Source: Oscillospiraceae bacterium
GTDB taxonomy: Bacteria > Bacillota > Clostridia > Oscillospirales > Ruminococcaceae
DNA: 64,000 bases
Assembly: GCA_017472965.1 (NCBI GenBank)
Contig: JAFUNR010000005.1
Span: 62,001-126,000, forward strand
Reading direction: 5' to 3'
In this document: piece by piece, positions 1 to 8,273 of the stretch
Layout of the letters: the number at the start of each line of letters is the position of its first letter
Numbering within the stretch: position 1 is the stretch's first letter
Translations under genes and position numbers: made by a program
Notes under the pieces: model-generated
What the model was told of the DNA's origin: nothing
Databases searched by the model: none
The model's input: the letters and a program-made list of their open reading frames with translations, nothing else

Positions 1-174
1 CACATCAACATGATCGCCTTTTTTGACCACCGGCACGGCCGGTGCGCCGATGTGCTGACTGACAGGCAGCACGATACGGCTTGGCAGCGGCATCCGGACC
101 GTTTCCATCGCCGCCGTGTTTTTGCGGTGGGGCACTGCAGCACCCAGCGCTGACCGCAACACAGATTTGCTCAT
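1..174 (-). CDS. rnfC: RnfC, electron transport complex subunit C (N-terminal 58 codons, runs off the window)
   Basis: The translated start contains the RnfC amino-terminal signature: a PHRKNT-like segment, then VRMPLPSRIVLPVSQHIGAP and AVPVVKKGD. RnfC is the peripheral NADH-binding, iron-sulfur subunit of the Rnf complex, which couples ferredoxin:NAD+ electron transfer to ion pumping at the membrane. The ATG at 174 was chosen because GGGAGG lies eight bases upstream; an ATG six bases further upstream gives a two-codon ORF only. The rest of the rnf operon should continue beyond base 1. A TATACT sequence on this strand (228-233) could be its -10, but no good -35 was seen. Confidence 0.9.
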   Translation of the reverse strand, partial: MSKSVLRSALGAAVPHRKNTAAMETVRMPLPSRIVLPVSQHIGAPAVPVVKKGDHVDV

Positions 175-285
175 TCCATGAACCTCCCAAAGAGAAAGGC
201 AACACACACTGCCTCTCTGAATTTTTGAGTATAACCGCCGCGGCTGCCGGCAGAACTTCCTGTCGTACCGGCTGCTGCGGAATGT

Positions 286-1641
286 TTACAGTTTTACCTG
301 CCCATGCATATACACAAGCTCCAGTCCTTCGATGGGGATACCGTGCATATAGGCATAGTTCAGCTCTTTCTGATCGCGGTTCTTTTCGATCCAGACCAGA
401 TCCGCCGTATCTGACGGCGCAGCGCCCAGACGGCTGCGGCTTGCAAAGAAAACGCCGATGGCACGGTCGGTGATCTTCCGCAGCTGCCCGCCCCGGGGAC
501 TGCATACATACAGGCCATCCTGCACCGCATCCTGTGCGGGTGCATACTGCTTTGACCACAGCAGCCGCAGACTGCCGTCCGCCATGGTGTGCAGTGCAGC
601 GCCATACTCTGTGTCGGGATTCGCGCCGTCACACTCCGTTGAGCGGTCGATGACCGTCCGCTCGATGACCTCGCCGCCGCGCAGCCGCAGCACCTCCAGC
701 GTTTTCTCCAGCTTTTCACCGGGGAAGAATTTATCCCGCATGAAATCCATCTGGACATTCACCGCCGAGTATACGAACAGCACATCACCGTTTTCATCAT
801 AGGCACAATCGTGATTGAAAATACGCCCGCAGGTATCCTCCCGGTGAACGGCGACCTTCTGCGGCGCAAAGCCGGCGCTGCGCAAATCGGGGGAATACAG
901 CAGATGCACCGTACGCAGCGCATAATCGAAGCGGTTGCCTGTCATCTGCTGCTTGTAATCCATCCAGTCCTTCCGGGTCTCGATGATATCCTTCAGACCG
1001 AACAGATATACCTCACCGCCGCGCATACAGATGTTGTGATAGCAGGAACGGTCGGAAAATTCCAGCGGCCCGCTGCGTACCGTAAAGTAATCCTTATCCA
1101 GCAGCGTGTAACAGTGCTCGCCCTCCGAGCCGGGGGGATAGTGGCCGTTTGTAAAAAGCAGATCGCCGGTCACGGTATCCACTGCGCTGCTGCGATAGGA
1201 ATGCTCGGCAAACCGGTAGGCGGGATCATCCCAGCGCAGAGTGACGCAGCGCACAAGGCGCGCCGGACCTTTTATATCAAATATATAAAGCTGCGGTGTA
1301 CTGGCAATGCTGCCGCCCGCATTGGGATCGGCCGGCTCGGTCTCATCACAGGGATTCACTGTTACGCCCAGCAGTCCTTCCCCCAGCAATGTGATGGGAC
1401 AGGGCTCCCGCTGAAAGCGGCCTTCGTCCACAAATTCTCTTTCCCATTCTCCGCCGCCGCGCTTTGCAAAAAGTTCAAGGCAGGTGGAGGTGAGCCCCGG
1501 CCGCGATTCGATCAGGCGGGTGTGTGTGACAAAAAGATCTTCTCCCCGACGCACGATGGTGGAACACCCCCAGCACCACAGCTGGTCGGGAACAGCCATG
1601 CGGGCAGGCGAAGAGGTAATCTTCTCAAACCGGAAATCCAT
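286..1641 (-). CDS. Beta-propeller-like protein of unknown function
   Basis: 451 residues with no signal peptide or membrane segment, so probably cytoplasmic. It is built of short beta-rich stretches with repeated Trp, Asp and Tyr, and contains segments such as FNHDCAYDENGDVLFVYSAV and DKFFPGE. This resembles BNR/sialidase-like propellers found with glycan-degrading genes, but I cannot assign a reaction. The ATG at 1641 is preferred over the longer ORF start because AAAGGAA precedes it at normal spacing and the extension has no ribosome site. It lies 111 bases upstream of rnfC on the same strand, with a sigma-70-type promoter of its own just upstream. Confidence 0.7.
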   Translation of the reverse strand: MDFRFEKITSSPARMAVPDQLWCWGCSTIVRRGEDLFVTHTRLIESRPGLTSTCLELFAKRGGGEWEREFVDEGRFQREPCPITLLGEGLLGVTVNPCDETEPADPNAGGSIASTPQLYIFDIKGPARLVRCVTLRWDDPAYRFAEHSYRSSAVDTVTGDLLFTNGHYPPGSEGEHCYTLLDKDYFTVRSGPLEFSDRSCYHNICMRGGEVYLFGLKDIIETRKDWMDYKQQMTGNRFDYALRTVHLLYSPDLRSAGFAPQKVAVHREDTCGRIFNHDCAYDENGDVLFVYSAVNVQMDFMRDKFFPGEKLEKTLEVLRLRGGEVIERTVIDRSTECDGANPDTEYGAALHTMADGSLRLLWSKQYAPAQDAVQDGLYVCSPRGGQLRKITDRAIGVFFASRSRLGAAPSDTADLVWIEKNRDQKELNYAYMHGIPIEGLELVYMHGQVKL

Positions 1642-1695
1642 ATCGCAATTCCTTTTATCGTTTTGGCACAAAATAATACAAGTCGCACATTTTCT

Positions 1696-1723
1696 ATTAT
1701 AACATTTTATCGGTCAAGGTCAA
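1696..1723 (-). promoter_or_regulatory. Promoter of the beta-propeller gene
   Basis: On the minus strand TTGACC (1718-1723) is separated by 16 bases from TATAAT (1696-1701), about 55 bases upstream of the ATG at 1641. A second overlapping TTGACC sits at 1712-1717 but at too short a spacing. Confidence 0.65.
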
Positions 1724-1867
1724 TACGGACAGCTTCAAAATAAAATTTTAACAAACTTTTCTATAGACCGTGTCACAATTTTAGTGATCTGTGCCAGTTT
1801 TCAAAAAATTCCCCGCAGCGGTATTTATTACCGAAATATTAAAAATTATTAAGATTCGGTACATTTC

Positions 1868-1896
1868 TTGCACCGGTTCTTCAAGTGTGCTATACT
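1868..1896 (+). promoter_or_regulatory. Promoter of the 1941 gene
   Basis: TTGCAC (1868-1873), 17-base spacer, TATACT (1891-1896); the gene starts 45 bases downstream after an AAAGGAGG site. A small dyad, CGGTA-5-TACCG at 1819-1833, lies upstream and could be an operator. Confidence 0.7.
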
Positions 1897-1940
1897 ATGA
1901 ATACTTCGTATTCTATCCTTTTTAAAGGAGGCTTTGTCCC

Positions 1941-2471
1941 ATGGCGGTGCTGGTCAATCATTCCCCTGCGGATATCGTAACGGAAACGCTGCCCGTCATC
2001 AAGCTGACCGAATGGTACGGCACTCCCGGTCGGGATGAGGTATATGCCTACGCCCGCGTATGCATCTGCAGCGGCGCGCTGCGGGTGAGCATGACGGTCT
2101 TTGACGGCACCCCTCCCGCCACCCAGCAGGCCATTGCCATTTTGCAGCCGGGCGTAACAGAACTGCAGCTGACCTTTACACCGGACAAAAGGGTACTTCT
2201 TACCGCTGACGGACAGGCTGTGCCGCTGCCAGCCGATGCCTGCCTTTTCAGCGCCGGCGCGGATGAGCAGGGCTGGTACTGGCAGGGCGTCTGCACGCTG
2301 GAAGCCGGGCTTCTGCAGCGCTGCGGCGCTGTGCTGCCCACCCCGGGCGAAAGCTTTTGCGGCGGTTTCTTTTTACAGGATGCACTGGAGGAGGCTTTTG
2401 GCAGCGCCTTTGCCATCCGCGGCGGCACCCTGCAGGACTGTCTGGATACACTGACTGTGATCCCATACTGA
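1941..2471 (+). CDS. Conserved-looking hypothetical protein, 176 aa
   Basis: I do not recognise this protein. It is soluble, has no signal sequence or transmembrane segment, and is rich in beta-prone stretches with scattered Cys (CICSG, CGAVLP, FCGGFF). The ATG is preceded by AAAGGAGG at good spacing and a strong promoter (1868-1896), so expression is likely. It is followed after 62 bases by a small membrane protein gene with its own AAAGGAGG site; the two may form a short transcription unit ending at the hairpin at 2708-2750. Confidence 0.7.
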   Translation: MAVLVNHSPADIVTETLPVIKLTEWYGTPGRDEVYAYARVCICSGALRVSMTVFDGTPPATQQAIAILQPGVTELQLTFTPDKRVLLTADGQAVPLPADACLFSAGADEQGWYWQGVCTLEAGLLQRCGAVLPTPGESFCGGFFLQDALEEAFGSAFAIRGGTLQDCLDTLTVIPY

Positions 2472-2533
2472 AAACTCGTCATACTATGGCAGGGAGCCTT
2501 TTCCCGCTTGTGATATCAAAGGAGGATGATCGT

Positions 2534-2686
2534 ATGTTCAAAAAAATACTTCGCCTGTTCGCGTGGGTCGCCGCGATTTTTGCGGCACTGCTGGGCTTTT
2601 CCTACTTTCAGAGTAAGAAGACCCCGAAATATATCGACATCTATTCCGATATCGATGAGGACGAGGGCGAGAACGAGGTGTACTGA
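2534..2686 (+). CDS. Small single-pass membrane protein, 50 aa
   Basis: Encodes a basic start (MFKKILRLF), one hydrophobic helix of about 18 residues (WVAAIFAALLGFSYF) and a strongly acidic tail (DIYSDIDEDEGENEVY). The start is set by AAAGGAGG eight bases upstream. The layout fits an inner-membrane microprotein whose tail faces the cytoplasm, but orientation and function are unknown. It shares a probable transcript with the 176-residue protein upstream and is followed directly by a terminator. Confidence 0.65.
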   Translation: MFKKILRLFAWVAAIFAALLGFSYFQSKKTPKYIDIYSDIDEDEGENEVY

Positions 2687-2707
2687 GCCCATTTTACACG
2701 CTGCAAT

Positions 2708-2750
2708 AAAACCGGCTCTGCTGCAGATCTCCTGCGGCAAAGCCGGTTTT
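2708..2750 (+). terminator. Rho-independent terminator between convergent genes
   Basis: A 10-bp stem AAAACCGGCT / AGCCGGTTTT (2708-2717 with 2741-2750) encloses a 23-base loop and is flanked by T- and A-rich sequence. It can serve the plus-strand pair and possibly the minus-strand oxidoreductase ending at 2796. Confidence 0.8.
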
Positions 2751-2795
2751 CTGTTTATATGTCTTATTTATCCGATTTTTCCGCTGCTTTCCGCT

Positions 2796-3845
2796 TCAAC
2801 GCAGCACCTCCAGATATTCCGTCTTGGCACGGATATCCGTCAGATCGGCGATGGTACCTTTTTCCTCCGCTTCGTACAGCTTCCAGATCAGGCGGTTGCT
2901 CTCCAGTGCGCTGCGGGGGTCGGTGAGCGGCTGCTTATCGTTGAGCACACAGTCGATGAAATGGTTGAGCTCGTACTGGGTCTGCTTGCTTTTATCGTTG
3001 AAATTCCAGGTGATATCCCGGGGATATTTGCCGGTGCCCACATCCGGGCCCATGTTATGGATAAAAGTCAGGATGCTGTCGTAGTGCTTGTATTCAAAGA
3101 AGCCGTGCTCGGTGTGCACCTGAAAATCGTACACATGGGAGGAGCCCCGCGCACCCCATGTGCCGAAATGATAGCCCATGGCTCCGTTTGCGAATTTGAT
3201 CACCACATTGGAGGTCCCCTCTTTTTCCATCCACGGCGTACCGGTATTGGTGCCCATGTGGAAACCGCTGACCGGCTGCCCCAGAAAGCGCAGCAGAATA
3301 TCGATGTAATGGCAGCCGTGGCTGAACAGCTGCCCGCCGCCCAGACGGTTGACACTGCCGTCCTGCTCGGTGTACTGCTCCGTCCAGATGGACATCTGGA
3401 TGATTTTGCCGTATTTGCCGCTGTCCAGCTCTTCTTTCAGTTTCACCACACCGCGCCAGTAAGGTACGGGATAGGCTACCATCAGCTTGAGGTTGTTTTT
3501 CTCGGCAAGCCCGATCAGCCCCTGACATTCCTCCTCGGTGTTGGCAAGAGGCTTTTCCATCAGCACATGCTTGCCGTTCTCCAGAAAGAAGCTGCCGCAG
3601 GGATAGTGGTATTTGTGGGGCAGCACCACAAAAGCCGCATCAATATAGGGCAGCATCTCTTTGTAATCGTCGGTCACAAAGGCCGCGCCGCACTCGGCCT
3701 GCGCTTTTTTCGCCGCTTCAATATCCACATCGCACACGGCGGTGACAGTACAGTTTTCCAGCTTTGCAAAAGCCTGCAGATGCGCGCCCATGGTCATGCG
3801 GCCGCAGCCGATCACGCCCAGACGCAGATTTTTTCCACTTTCCAT
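2796..3845 (-). CDS. Gfo/Idh/MocA-family NAD(P)-dependent oxidoreductase
   Basis: 349 residues, normal for the family. The start LRLGVIGCGRM is the Rossmann dinucleotide-binding loop, and VLMEKPLANTEEE (about residues 95-107) is the family EKP motif that contacts the nicotinamide ring. A cytoplasmic sugar or cyclitol dehydrogenase is expected; the substrate cannot be told from sequence. The ATG at 3845 was chosen because GGGAGGAAC precedes it, while the longer ORF adds 28 residues lacking a ribosome site. A TATAAT (3901-3906, minus strand) lies about 55 bases upstream with an unclear -35. It may act with the carbohydrate genes elsewhere in the window. Confidence 0.9.
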   Translation of the reverse strand: MESGKNLRLGVIGCGRMTMGAHLQAFAKLENCTVTAVCDVDIEAAKKAQAECGAAFVTDDYKEMLPYIDAAFVVLPHKYHYPCGSFFLENGKHVLMEKPLANTEEECQGLIGLAEKNNLKLMVAYPVPYWRGVVKLKEELDSGKYGKIIQMSIWTEQYTEQDGSVNRLGGGQLFSHGCHYIDILLRFLGQPVSGFHMGTNTGTPWMEKEGTSNVVIKFANGAMGYHFGTWGARGSSHVYDFQVHTEHGFFEYKHYDSILTFIHNMGPDVGTGKYPRDITWNFNDKSKQTQYELNHFIDCVLNDKQPLTDPRSALESNRLIWKLYEAEEKGTIADLTDIRAKTEYLEVLR

Positions 3846-4177
3846 AGTGCTGTTCCTCCCAAAAACGATTGACAAATCCGCCACGATGCATGGCACTTTT
3901 ATTATAGCAGCAATCCGTTTTATTTTCATCCGTCAAAGGCCTGTTTTGCATACAAAATTTTTTCCACAGCATTTCACGCCCGAACACCACAGCACGCCGC
4001 TGCCGCGGGATTTCTGTGTCAGCGCAGTCATGTCCTTTTCTCCACCCGCGTTAAGCGTTCCGCCATGATCCCGCACCGGCTGGGAGCCATTCCTGCCGGG
4101 TGCGGTGACGGCAGTTTTTTCTACGAAACAAGCGGTCGTCTCCTTTGTTTTTCCCGTCTTTCACGGAATTTTCAAAA
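3846..4177. other. Non-coding stretch at the left flank of the prophage
   Basis: Beyond the TATAAT serving the oxidoreductase (3901-3906), I see no coding region with a ribosome site here. No direct repeat matching the right side of the prophage (20.2-20.6 kb) was found by eye, so no attachment site can be called. Confidence 0.4.
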
Positions 4178-4230
4178 GAAACGCCACCCCTGTCTGCAGC
4201 AGGCATTGCTGCAGTGGGATGGCGTTTTTT
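4178..4230. terminator. Bidirectional terminator ending the prophage late transcript
   Basis: Long hairpin with outer arms AAACGCCA / TGGCGTTT and an inner CTGCAGCA-5-TGCTGCAG dyad. The plus side ends in T6. The minus side, which follows the last prophage gene (stop at 4272), continues into a T-rich run. Confidence 0.75.
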
Positions 4231-4271
4231 ATGTTATACAGCCGGAAGTGAGGCTGTGCCGCGCAGTATAC

Positions 4272-4775
4272 TTACCGCACCAGCGAGGTATGTCCCACCA
4301 GCGAGCTGTTCAGCCCCGGACCGGCCGGCTTTTTGCGGGTGGTCTCCTCCTGCACGGTGTCCGCGGCATCCGTTTTAACAATGCCGGACTTACGGCCGGA
4401 GGCAGCCTTCGCAGCCTTTTCCGCGGCCTTGGCATCGGCTGCTGCCTTTTTGGCCAACAGCTTGTTGTACTCCTGCAGCCAGCGCTCATGGATATCTGCA
4501 CGCTGATTATCGTAATCCCGGTTCAGCTGCCGCAGACTGCTTTCGGCAAAGCCGCCGTTCAGCCCGCGGCGCAGCAGCTGTCCGGGCAGCTGTGCCAGAG
4601 CCTGCTGCTGACTGACATAGGCCTGCCGCAGCTGATCCTCCCGCCCGGCATTCAGCGCCGCCTGCTGTGCGGCATAGCCCTGCGCCGATGCAGCCTTCTG
4701 CGTCTGCAGTGCCTGCTCGATTGCCGAAGCATGGCGGCGCAGCTGCATCAGCTGCTGTATATTATAGGTGCTCAT
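4272..4775 (-). CDS. Prophage coiled-coil protein, last gene of the late operon
   Basis: 167 residues, rich in Ala, Gln, Lys and Arg, with long predicted helices over residues 1-60 and 85-130 and a basic, Pro/Thr-rich tail. No signal or membrane segment. It follows the lysis genes and precedes the terminator. The composition would suit an internal virion, ejection or accessory tail protein, but this is inference from shape and position only. The ATG has AAAGGATGAG upstream. Confidence 0.6.
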   Translation of the reverse strand: MSTYNIQQLMQLRRHASAIEQALQTQKAASAQGYAAQQAALNAGREDQLRQAYVSQQQALAQLPGQLLRRGLNGGFAESSLRQLNRDYDNQRADIHERWLQEYNKLLAKKAAADAKAAEKAAKAASGRKSGIVKTDAADTVQEETTRKKPAGPGLNSSLVGHTSLVR

Positions 4776-4848
4776 CTATTCTCATCCTTTCCTGCCGTCA
4801 GTCGCATGCGGCGGTCTGCCGTGTGCAGCAGACCGCCGCATGCCAATT

Positions 4849-5103
4849 TTACACAAGATGCTGGATATACCAAATCACAAACCCGAGCAGCACGCCGAAG
4901 ATGGAAAGCGCCGCTGCCCACATGGCTTTCGTCAGAGCAGAGAGACTGCGTACCAGATGGCGGGTCTCGCCATCCAGCCGTACCAGCTGCTTTTCATCCT
5001 CGTCCAGCCGGGCACGCAGCGTGTCAAAGCGGGCCTCGCAGATGGCGGCCTGCCGCAGACCTCCGGCAGCGGTATCGGAGCAGACATACAGCGGCTGGCT
5101 CAT
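4849..5103 (-). CDS. XhlA-like membrane-anchored lysis accessory protein
   Basis: 84 residues: a helical, charged region (about residues 20-58, with LRARLDEDEKQLVRLDGET) followed by one carboxy-terminal transmembrane helix (WAAALSIFGVLLGFVIWYI). This is the layout of the hemolysin XhlA family, which works with holins and endolysins in phage lysis at the cytoplasmic membrane. Its start overlaps the stop of the LLH holin-like gene as ATGA, indicating coupled translation. Confidence 0.65.
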   Translation of the reverse strand: MSQPLYVCSDTAAGGLRQAAICEARFDTLRARLDEDEKQLVRLDGETRHLVRSLSALTKAMWAAALSIFGVLLGFVIWYIQHLV

Positions 5104-5450
5104 TCTGTCCCCTCCTCTCCCGGCGCTTCAGGCGCGGCAGCAGTTTCCTTTGCAGCAGTCTGCTGTGCCAGCAGCTCTTTCATCTTTGTCACCGCCAGCT
5201 CGATCAGATCATCAATATCCTTTTCGCTGACAAAAAGCCGTGCCCAGGCGGGCAGCGTTTCGTGCAGTGCGGCAATAACCTGCGCCTTGCGCTCGCGGCC
5301 GCGCTTTGTACCGGTGATCTCCCGCTCTGCGGCGCAAACCAACCGGTAGATCATGCGATAGACCTGATCCTGATAACCCTCGGCAAAAGCCACATAGGCA
5401 CACACAGCCAGCAATACCGCCGCAACAGCATAGATCCAATACAAATTCAT
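5100..5450 (-). CDS. LLH-family holin-like protein
   Basis: 116 residues with one amino-terminal transmembrane segment (IYAVAAVLLAVCAYVAFA), then a helical cytoplasmic domain containing a basic GTKRGRERKAQVIAALHE stretch, and an acidic Ala/Glu/Pro tail. This matches phage holins of the LLH type (single helix at the N-terminus plus a conserved K/R-rich region). It probably controls endolysin release. It sits 20 bases after the endolysin gene and overlaps the XhlA-like gene by 4 bases. Confidence 0.7.
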   Translation of the reverse strand: MNLYWIYAVAAVLLAVCAYVAFAEGYQDQVYRMIYRLVCAAEREITGTKRGRERKAQVIAALHETLPAWARLFVSEKDIDDLIELAVTKMKELLAQQTAAKETAAAPEAPGEEGTE

Positions 5451-5470
5451 ATCCTCATCCCCCTTCCCTT

Positions 5471-6271
5471 TTATCCATTCACCGGCTCAAGATCGCGGGT
5501 ATTGACCGCAGCTGCAACAACGCCCAGCGCTGTCAGCACCGCACGCTTTCCCTGTACGCTGCGCACCGTATAGGTGGGAAACCACAGCCGGAACCGTCCG
5601 CCGGTATAGGTGGGGCCCCAGCGTCTGCCGCCATCGGTATAAACGGCAGTTTCGCGGATACGCACCCGGTCGCCGGCACGGATGACCGGCGCGGCGGCCG
5701 CAGGGACAGAGGATACCAAAGCGGTATCCTCCGGATTTTCCCGCCTCCACGCATACCCGCCGGTGTTGACCACCTTCACATCCGTGCCAAGGGTAAACAC
5801 CTCGCTGGGCACCAGCGGGCGGTTGATCACCCACACGCCCTGTGCATTGACCGCCCAGCCGGTGCCGGTCATGGGCCCGCGGCCAAGCTCCAGATGCACA
5901 TGAGTGCCGGTGACCTTGCCGGCCATGCCCTCGCGGTAGCATTTTTCGCCGCGTTTGAAAACCTTGCCCACGCGCATCCCCAGCGCTTCGCGGTCGGCAT
6001 TGTTCATGTGCAGACACAGCATGATCACCGTGCCGCCCACACCCTCGATTTCCTCAAGACTTTCAAACCACACGGCGTTGTAGCTGCCGTAGATGCGCCG
6101 CACCACCATGTCACAGGGGGCAAAGAGCCAGTCCGCGCCGCCGTCAGCGCCGCCCAGATCCAGTGCATAGCCGCCGGCGTGGCTGTATGTGTTGGCTTTT
6201 ACGCCGCCGTAGGCCACGCCGTATCCCTGCGTTACCCGCAGGGCCTGCATGGGGAAAAACATTTTCTCCAT
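5471..6271 (-). CDS. Phage endolysin, M23-type metallopeptidase with C-terminal SH3-like domain
   Basis: 266 residues. Residues about 10-135 carry M23/LytM-type zinc ligands: His31 and Asp38 in HAGGYALDL, and His124/His126 in the motif TGTHVHLELG. The family cuts peptide cross-bridges or stems in peptidoglycan. The last 90 residues (RAGDRVRIRETAVY... to TRDLEPVN) look like an SH3-type wall-binding domain. No signal peptide is seen, so export through the adjacent holins is expected. The spacing between His31 and Asp38 is wider than in lysostaphin-like enzymes. The start is set by AAAGGAG. Confidence 0.8.
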   Translation of the reverse strand: MEKMFFPMQALRVTQGYGVAYGGVKANTYSHAGGYALDLGGADGGADWLFAPCDMVVRRIYGSYNAVWFESLEEIEGVGGTVIMLCLHMNNADREALGMRVGKVFKRGEKCYREGMAGKVTGTHVHLELGRGPMTGTGWAVNAQGVWVINRPLVPSEVFTLGTDVKVVNTGGYAWRRENPEDTALVSSVPAAAAPVIRAGDRVRIRETAVYTDGGRRWGPTYTGGRFRLWFPTYTVRSVQGKRAVLTALGVVAAAVNTRDLEPVNG

Positions 6272-6308
6272 TTTGCTGCATTCTCCTTTCTTGTGTCAGG
6301 CACTGCCG

Positions 6309-8273
6309 TCAGATGCAGAAACCGACGATGATAGCACGCGTCGCGGCTGGGCTAGAAATATACGTATAACCGTAGTTAGTATCGTAGTACACGTTATATG
6401 TGGAGCTACTGCTAAGATAGGCCAGATTACGCACCCAATAATTATTGACAGTATTGGGGGCGTTTGCTGTCGTACCGAGATAGGTCGGAATATACGCATA
6501 TTTTCTACCAAGCGTATTAATCAAGTTTTTGGTGCTGTTCATGATATCCTTGCCAGTCTCCTGTATCGACGGAACCCATATACGCCTCGAATGGGTGGTA
6601 GTACCAGAGTCCGCAAGAGTACAGTTTCTGCCGGTATCGTACACCTTGTTGACGTTTTTGAGCACAGCCCCTAGATCAGCGTCCAGCGTGGAATACAGGT
6701 CGCTCGCCTTAGAATCCATGCCCGAGGCATCGAAGGTTGTCGTGACACATTGGTTAGAGTATGTCGGCGACATCGTCAAATAGGGGATGATGTGTTTGGT
6801 CAGCATAGTGATACCCGCCTTACCGCTGCCGTCCGCCAGATCGTCATGATCGAAGCCGGCAATGAAGATATCGACAGTCGAACCATTAATGTTAATTGTT
6901 CGAGTATCACCAAGACTAAAGTGTTCCGATGCCGTACCATTTTCAGAAATTCTGGCGATGTCCTCCCACGTAGCGTCGGCGAATGTCAACTTAGTCGTCC
7001 AGATGGCCGTGTAAGACGCATCGCCGGTAACAGTAGAGAATGCGGGCGTCCAGCCATCGATAATATAACCGGTCTTACTCGGCTTATAGGCCGGTGCACT
7101 TCCGTATGCCAGCGTTTCGGTTTTAAGCACGGTCACGCCGTCATCGTCATAATAGGTGACAGTGTAATACCGCACCGCAGAAGTATAGGCAGCATAGACC
7201 GTCCTGTCCTCGGTCACAGCGGAAAGTGCCGCATCGTCTGCATCACCGCCATCGGTCAAACTCCACCCGCTGTATGTGTAATCATACTGCGCCGTGCTTT
7301 CCTTCGTAGGCGTTTCTTCAAGTAGCCCTTTATCAAGCACATCCACGCAGTCATCGCCCACGGCCACCGGCTTGACAAACAGCACATCATTGCCGTTCAT
7401 AAAGGTGACATAGCGTACATCATCGGATGCGCCGCCCCCGGTGGTGATGCCGCTGATTGCTTCCACCATGCCGTCCGGGAATTCCAGTGCACCGGTGCCG
7501 CCGGTCTTTGCGCGGATAGCGTCGCCAAGAGCTTTCAAAGATGCGGATGCGACGGTGTAATATGTCACCTGCTCTTCAAATTCCTCTTCAGCCAGCGTGC
7601 GGATGATCACATAAATGCTTTCGATCTCATCCGTGGAGAATAGCAGCATCTCGCTGCCGTTCGAACCGATGACAAACGGCTCGTTGTTACCGGAGTATCC
7701 GAAAGCAGTGAGATTACCAATGCCGATCATTCCCTCTTCCACTGCGCTCAGATCCTGCGCGGTACAGACATACGCACAATCTCCCCACCGCACGACATAC
7801 CGTTTGCCGGTTTCCAGTGAAAAAGCTGCCGCACCGCCTGTCAGATAGCCATTGTAGGGTTCGTAATAAGTGAAGCCTACAACTTCACCATTCAATAACA
7901 GTTCGCCGGTGTCCAGCGATTCGAGATCGAGATCTTCAAGGTATACACCCACCGTACGGCTTTCTCCCTCTTCCGTGGTGCTGAACATGGTAAGCTGTTC
8001 GCCGCCGGTAGCAACCGCCGGGGGATACATAATTCTGAACGGATACTCGCCGTCCGGAGACTCGCCGTATCCCAGATACGGAATGGTCACACCTTCTGCC
8101 GTTATGCAGGTCATTGTGGCTGTGTATTCCGTATCACCCCAGAGGACTGTATACCGGGCGCCGATGATGAACGGAAAAGCCGTGCCCGTATAGATGTGAT
8201 TGTATTCATTATCAGCGTCAGCGTCTTTCACAAAGGTCAGATCCTGCGGTTCAAATACTGTTTCTCTTGCCAT
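6309..8273 (-). CDS. Prophage tail fibre / receptor-binding protein with repeat and DUF6273-like C-terminus
   Basis: 654 residues. The first 300 or so form two similar beta-rich units, both with FxxGxRYVxxWGDxxYxxTxxDL-like spacing (around residues 35-60 and 140-165). A bacterial-repeat module follows (about 330-430; YTYSGWSLTDGG and GYIIDGWTPAFSTVTGDASY). The last 200 residues end in NNYWVRN...TRAIIVGFCI, resembling DUF6273 domains whose end usually reads like YWLRS...VRPAF. A role in host-surface binding is inferred from position and architecture. Codons in the last 120 residues use far more AAT/TAT/ACT than the rest of the phage. The start overlaps the upstream stop as TGATG. Confidence 0.7.
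   Translation of the reverse strand: MARETVFEPQDLTFVKDADADNEYNHIYTGTAFPFIIGARYTVLWGDTEYTATMTCITAEGVTIPYLGYGESPDGEYPFRIMYPPAVATGGEQLTMFSTTEEGESRTVGVYLEDLDLESLDTGELLLNGEVVGFTYYEPYNGYLTGGAAAFSLETGKRYVVRWGDCAYVCTAQDLSAVEEGMIGIGNLTAFGYSGNNEPFVIGSNGSEMLLFSTDEIESIYVIIRTLAEEEFEEQVTYYTVASASLKALGDAIRAKTGGTGALEFPDGMVEAISGITTGGGASDDVRYVTFMNGNDVLFVKPVAVGDDCVDVLDKGLLEETPTKESTAQYDYTYSGWSLTDGGDADDAALSAVTEDRTVYAAYTSAVRYYTVTYYDDDGVTVLKTETLAYGSAPAYKPSKTGYIIDGWTPAFSTVTGDASYTAIWTTKLTFADATWEDIARISENGTASEHFSLGDTRTININGSTVDIFIAGFDHDDLADGSGKAGITMLTKHIIPYLTMSPTYSNQCVTTTFDASGMDSKASDLYSTLDADLGAVLKNVNKVYDTGRNCTLADSGTTTHSRRIWVPSIQETGKDIMNSTKNLINTLGRKYAYIPTYLGTTANAPNTVNNYWVRNLAYLSSSSTYNVYYDTNYGYTYISSPAATRAIIVGFCI

Noticed and set aside
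5-559. Long minus-strand ORF overlapping rnfC and the beta-propeller gene
   Set aside because: It runs out of frame through both better-supported genes and has no ribosome site; rnfC and the propeller gene explain the region.
6309-8273. Diversity-generating retroelement in the window
   Set aside because: No reverse transcriptase or template repeat was found; only the fibre end has suggestive codon use, so it is kept as a finding about the fibre.
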